Positions 6,497 to 8,774 of a stretch of 8,774 nucleotides of DNA are shown here, in pieces. A program made the translations under genes and the position numbers. The DNA lies in contig DAOWDW010000018.1 in the NCBI GenBank assembly GCA_030638845.1, positions 1 to 8,774 on the forward strand. Reading direction: 5' to 3'. The notes beneath the pieces were generated by a model that saw nothing but the letters and a program-made list of their open reading frames with translations, had not been told where the DNA came from and did not search any database. How positions within the stretch are numbered: position 1 is the stretch's first letter; the number at the start of each line of letters is the position of its first letter. This DNA comes from Candidatus Peregrinibacteria bacterium. GTDB taxonomy: Bacteria; Patescibacteriota; Gracilibacteria; Peribacterales; Peribacteraceae.

Positions 6497-6930
6497 TGCA
6501 AATACTATATGAATATCTTTTTCTAATTCCCGTTGTTGTTTTAGCACTTTCTTCTATTACAAAAGTATTAATAGAAGGTAGAAAAACTGAAGGCAAAGCA
6601 CATCAGCACTTTTTTCATCCAGGTGGAATGCCAAGTACACATAGTGCTTTTGTTACATCTTTGGCCATTGTTGTTTTTAAAAAGGCAGGGGCAGAGTCTG
6701 TAGAATTTGCTATAGCTTTTTGTTTTGCATGTATTGTTTGGTACGACGCTGTTGTAACTCGTCGTGTTATTGGTCAACATGGGCAACTTTTAAATAGAAT
6801 GCAGAATTGGCATCACTTTGCAGAAAAGGTTGGGCATTCATTAAAAGAGGTAATTGCTGGAATTTTGTTTGGGGCTTTAGTTACAGGTATAGGAATATGG
6901 ATGAGCGAGCTCATCGACGTAGCAATGTAG
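6496..6930 (+). CDS. DUF212 (YuiD-like, divergent PAP2) membrane protein
   Basis: This 144-residue protein matches the DUF212 family, which is distantly related to PAP2 acid phosphatases and includes B. subtilis YuiD. Conserved marks are GGMPSTHSAFVTSLA (the PSTHS phosphatase-like motif), then WYDAVVTRRVIGQHGQLLNRM and GHSLKEVIAGILFGALV, the family's YDA-RR-G...LN and GH-EV-AG-G motifs. Hydrophobic spans appear at the N-terminus, after PSTHS, before WYDA and near the C-terminus, fitting a small integral membrane protein. The family's substrate is not established to my knowledge; lipid-phosphate hydrolysis is the usual inference from PAP2 similarity. The length is normal for the family. The stop codon lies inside one arm of a 16-base inverted repeat. 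It has its own promoter, so it need not be functionally linked to the nuclease or to proS. Confidence 0.9.
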   Translation: MQILYEYLFLIPVVVLALSSITKVLIEGRKTEGKAHQHFFHPGGMPSTHSAFVTSLAIVVFKKAGAESVEFAIAFCFACIVWYDAVVTRRVIGQHGQLLNRMQNWHHFAEKVGHSLKEVIAGILFGALVTGIGIWMSELIDVAM

Positions 6931-6998
6931 CAATGAAATCAATGAAAATAATGCGCAAGCGACCATCTGAGCTATAGGCAATATTGCTACATTGTTAC
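6919..6998. repeat. Long inverted repeat overlapping the DUF212 stop codon
   Basis: The arm at 6919-6934 (GTAGCAATGTAGCAAT, itself a tandem 8-mer) pairs with 6983-6998 (ATTGCTACATTGTTAC). Of 16 positions, 15 are Watson-Crick and one is G-U. The loop is 48 bases. The DUF212 stop codon (6928-6930) is within the left arm. There is no run of T after the right arm, so it is not a standard intrinsic terminator, but it could protect or stall the 3' end of the message. Confidence 0.65.
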
Positions 6999-7017
6999 AT
7001 TTCGGGATTGCTACATT
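6936..7017. repeat. Intergenic repeat module upstream of proS (copy 2)
   Basis: In order it holds AAATCAATGAAAATAAT (6936-6952), CGCAAGCGA (6954-6962) and a 22-base element (6996-7017; core TTTCGGGATTGCTACATT). The same three pieces occur in the same order after proS, the first with one base changed and the others exact. It ends about 40 bases before the proS -10 box. Confidence 0.8.
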
Positions 7018-7057
7018 TGATATGTTGTTTCAATGTTTACATTAGGGGGGGTTGAAG

Positions 7058-7073
7058 TGTTACACTGTTTTCA
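7058..7073 (+). promoter_or_regulatory. Extended -10 promoter, predicted leaderless start of proS
   Basis: TGT followed by TACACT (7061-7066) lies exactly six bases before the ATG at 7073, the same spacing as at the two preceding genes. A TTTACA at 7036-7041 resembles a -35 box with a somewhat long 19-base spacer. The G-run at 7045-7051 is too far from the ATG for a normal ribosome binding site. This favours 7073 over the upstream in-frame TTG at 7052, which would lie outside the message. Confidence 0.65.
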
Positions 7074-8491
7074 TGGTACGTATAGCAGATCAGAAAAAGG
7101 ATTTTCCACAGTGGTATTTAGATGTAATTGAACAGGCAGATTTGTCTGATTATTCTTCTGTAAAAGGATGTATTATTTTTAAGCCTTATGGCTATGCTAT
7201 TTGGGAGGCAATACAGCGTGATCTTGATGACAGAATAAAAAAATTGGGAGTACAGAATGCTTATTTTCCATTATTTATTCCAGAATCTATTATTGCAAAA
7301 GAAAAAGATCACATAGAAGGATTCGCTCCAGAATGTGCAGTAGTTACTCATGGTGGGGGTAAAGAACTTTCTGAAAAATTGTATATACGTCCTACTAGCG
7401 AAACGATTATTTATTCAACTTTTGCTAAGTGGATTCATTCGCATAGAGATCTTCCACTTAAAATTAATCAATGGGCAAATATTGTTAGATGGGAAATGAG
7501 AACAAGACCTTTTTTAAGAACTATGGAATTTTTGTGGCAGGAAGGTCATACAGCTCATTCAAGCAAAGAAGATGCAGATAATATGGCGGAATCTGTACTT
7601 AAGATGTATTCGGATTTTGATAAAGAGACACTCGCAATTCCAGTTCTTACTGGAAAAAAGCCAGAACATGAAAAATTTGCTGGGGCACTATATACACTTT
7701 GCACAGAGGCTTTAGCAAAAGATGGGAAAGTAATTCAGGCTGGTACATCTCATAATCTAGGACAAGGATTTTCCGAAGCGTATGAAGTTTCGTATTTAGA
7801 TAAGGATGAAAAAAGACAGATGCCGTGGATGACGAGTTGGGGAGTATCTACAAGATTGATTGGGACACTTATTGTTGTTCATGGAGATGAAAAAGGATTG
7901 CGATTACCTCCTCGCATCGCACCTATTCAAGTTGTAATAGTTCCAATTTTTAAAACTGATGAAGAGCGTAAAAAAGTGCTTGAAATAGCAAATAGCCTTA
8001 ATGATTCATTAGAAGGCATTCGTGTAAATATAGATGATAGAGAAGGTAAGTCTCCTGGGTATAAATTTAATGAGTGGGAAGTTAAAGGTGTTCCTGTCCG
8101 AATAGAAATTGGTCCTAAAGATTTGGAAAACAAACAGGCAATTATTGTTAGAAGAGACAATGGAGAGAAAGATGCTGTTCCTTTAGATTCTATTAATACA
8201 GACTCAATGAGTGCTTTGTTAGATCTTATCCAAAAATCACTATTTGAGCAGGCTGAAAGCTTTTTACAATCCAATACACGTACTACAAAGTCTTATGAAG
8301 AGTTTAAGAAAATTATTGATAACGAAGGAGGATTTGTTTGGATGCCGTGGGATGGAGAATCGGTTACTGCAGAAAAGATTCAATCGGAAACAAAGGCATC
8401 TATTAGGTTGATAGATGATTCTTCAGGCGAAACCGATCCTTACTCAGAAAAACCTGCAAAACATATGGCTTTATATGCCAAGGCATATTAA
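7073..8491 (+). CDS. proS: Prolyl-tRNA synthetase, archaeal/eukaryotic-type (ProS)
   Basis: This class II synthetase attaches proline to tRNA-Pro in the cytoplasm. The 472-residue protein matches the short ProS form that lacks the editing insertion of the E. coli type. Visible are RPTSET (106-111), motif 2 as RWEMRTRPFLRTMEFLWQEG (139-158), GTSHNLGQ (224-231), motif 3 as HGDEKGLRLPPRIAP (270-284), the anticodon-binding domain from about 285, and the terminal AKAY with the conserved last Tyr. In many relatives the C-terminal domain holds a four-cysteine zinc site; here the corresponding stretch (about residues 440-472) has no cysteine, so the site is lost. The ATG at 7073 gives the family-typical start MVRIADQKKDFPQWY and fits a leaderless promoter. 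The gene is flanked on both sides by copies of the same intergenic repeat. Confidence 0.97.
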   Translation: MVRIADQKKDFPQWYLDVIEQADLSDYSSVKGCIIFKPYGYAIWEAIQRDLDDRIKKLGVQNAYFPLFIPESIIAKEKDHIEGFAPECAVVTHGGGKELSEKLYIRPTSETIIYSTFAKWIHSHRDLPLKINQWANIVRWEMRTRPFLRTMEFLWQEGHTAHSSKEDADNMAESVLKMYSDFDKETLAIPVLTGKKPEHEKFAGALYTLCTEALAKDGKVIQAGTSHNLGQGFSEAYEVSYLDKDEKRQMPWMTSWGVSTRLIGTLIVVHGDEKGLRLPPRIAPIQVVIVPIFKTDEERKKVLEIANSLNDSLEGIRVNIDDREGKSPGYKFNEWEVKGVPVRIEIGPKDLENKQAIIVRRDNGEKDAVPLDSINTDSMSALLDLIQKSLFEQAESFLQSNTRTTKSYEEFKKIIDNEGGFVWMPWDGESVTAEKIQSETKASIRLIDDSSGETDPYSEKPAKHMALYAKAY

Positions 8492-8494
8492 ATG

Positions 8495-8575
8495 AAATCA
8501 ATGAAAACAATTAAATCAATGAAAACAATCGCAAGCGAAAAATAAGTGATAGCTACATTTCGGGATTGCTACATT
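8495..8575. repeat. Intergenic repeat module downstream of proS (copy 3)
   Basis: A 17-base unit AAATCAATGAAAACAAT is present twice exactly (8495-8511 and 8513-8529), followed by CGCAAGCGA (8530-8538) and the same 22-base element found before proS (8554-8575). The order matches copy 2; the first unit is single there and doubled here. No stem with a T-run is seen, so it is not an obvious terminator. Confidence 0.8.
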
Positions 8576-8588
8576 CTCTGCATTCATT

Positions 8589-8594
8589 TAAACT
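8589..8594 (+). promoter_or_regulatory. Possible -10 box for the last gene
   Basis: TAAACT (8589-8594) is a weak -10 candidate, about 28 bases before the ATG at 8622. It lacks the TG extension seen at the other promoters. The stretch 8593-8621 is strikingly pyrimidine-rich and has no Shine-Dalgarno site. Confidence 0.3.
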
Positions 8595-8621
8595 TTCTAC
8601 TGTTTCTTCCTCTTTGTTCTT

Positions 8622-8774
8622 ATGAAAAAAGTTTCTTTACTTATTAGTTCGCTTGGCGGTGCCATGGCTGGTTATCTTTTTAGTAACAAAAAACTTCGAG
8701 ATGAACTTTCTAAAGCAAAAGATCCAGAAGAAGCTGCAAAGTCTCTTGCAAAGCATTTGCAAAAAGATGGAAAA
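8622..8774 (+). CDS. Partial small protein resembling YtxH family (3' end outside window)
   Basis: Fifty-one codons are open to the window end from the ATG at 8622. The protein starts MKKVSLLISSLGGAMAGYLF and continues with SNKKLRDELSKAKDPEEAAK, then a Lys-rich stretch. A single short glycine-containing hydrophobic segment followed by a charged helix is the layout of YtxH-like small membrane-anchored proteins, whose role is poorly known (B. subtilis YtxH is a general stress protein). The match is by pattern only. The N-terminal segment could serve as a membrane anchor or a weak signal peptide; no lipobox or clear cleavage site is present. The full length cannot be seen. Confidence 0.65.
   Translation, partial: MKKVSLLISSLGGAMAGYLFSNKKLRDELSKAKDPEEAAKSLAKHLQKDGK

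Noticed and set aside
6919..6998. A standard rho-independent terminator after the DUF212 gene
   Set aside because: The stem is AT-rich with a 48-base loop and no T-run follows it.
7052..7072. TTG start at 7052 for proS
   Set aside because: It lies upstream of and within the predicted -10 box; the ATG at 7073 gives the family-typical N-terminus.
7927..8274. A 115-codon minus-strand open frame inside proS
   Set aside because: It lies wholly opposite conserved proS sequence and has no recognisable domain or promoter.
6362..8575. A CRISPR array formed by the repeated spacer elements
   Set aside because: Copies are few, in mixed orientation, separated by whole genes and without regular spacers.
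1..8774. Alternative genetic code with TGA read as glycine, as in Gracilibacteria
   Set aside because: No gene ends in TGA, but seven stops are too few to judge, glycine is written with GGN, and no conserved gene needs an in-frame TGA.

Overview
The window is AT-rich, densely packed bacterial DNA with every gene on the + strand. It suggests a member of the Candidate Phyla Radiation (Patescibacteria), possibly near Peregrinibacteria or Gracilibacteria. The reasons are the many proteins without recognisable families, the absence of Shine-Dalgarno sites, an archaeal-type prolyl-tRNA synthetase, and intergenic spacers built from short dispersed repeats. The lineage is an inference. The standard code fits: all seven complete genes end in TAA or TAG, and no in-frame TGA is needed.

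Layout. (1) 4-3000: a 998-residue SNF2-type DNA/RNA helicase-like ATPase with two tandem copies of an unrecognised N-terminal domain and an Ig-like module before the motor; its start lies at the window edge. (2) 3001-3265: a non-coding spacer with a small hairpin repeat, AT-rich direct repeats and a good extended -10 promoter. (3) 3266-5485: an apparent three-gene operon (70, 393 and 266 residues; gaps of 10 and 14 bases) with no recognised function; the last product has two membrane segments. (4) 5549-6355: a stand-alone RecB/Cas4-like PD-(D/E)XK nuclease with four cysteines placed as in Fe-S nucleases of the AddB/Cas4 type. (5) 6496-6930: a DUF212 (YuiD-like, divergent PAP2) membrane protein. 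(6) 7073-8491: prolyl-tRNA synthetase. (7) 8622 to the end: the first 51 codons of a small protein resembling the YtxH family.

Two themes stand out. First, three consecutive genes (nuclease, DUF212, proS) each have an extended -10 box (TGN TAtACT or TACACT) followed by exactly six bases and then the start codon. That geometry puts transcription start on the start codon, so these genes look leaderless. Second, the spacers around the DUF212 gene and proS share repeat modules in both orientations, including a 22-base exact repeat on both sides of proS.

The nuclease, DUF212 protein and proS look like separately promoted genes, not a pathway. The 3266-5485 operon is the best candidate here for something undescribed, with the helicase's N-terminal architecture second.
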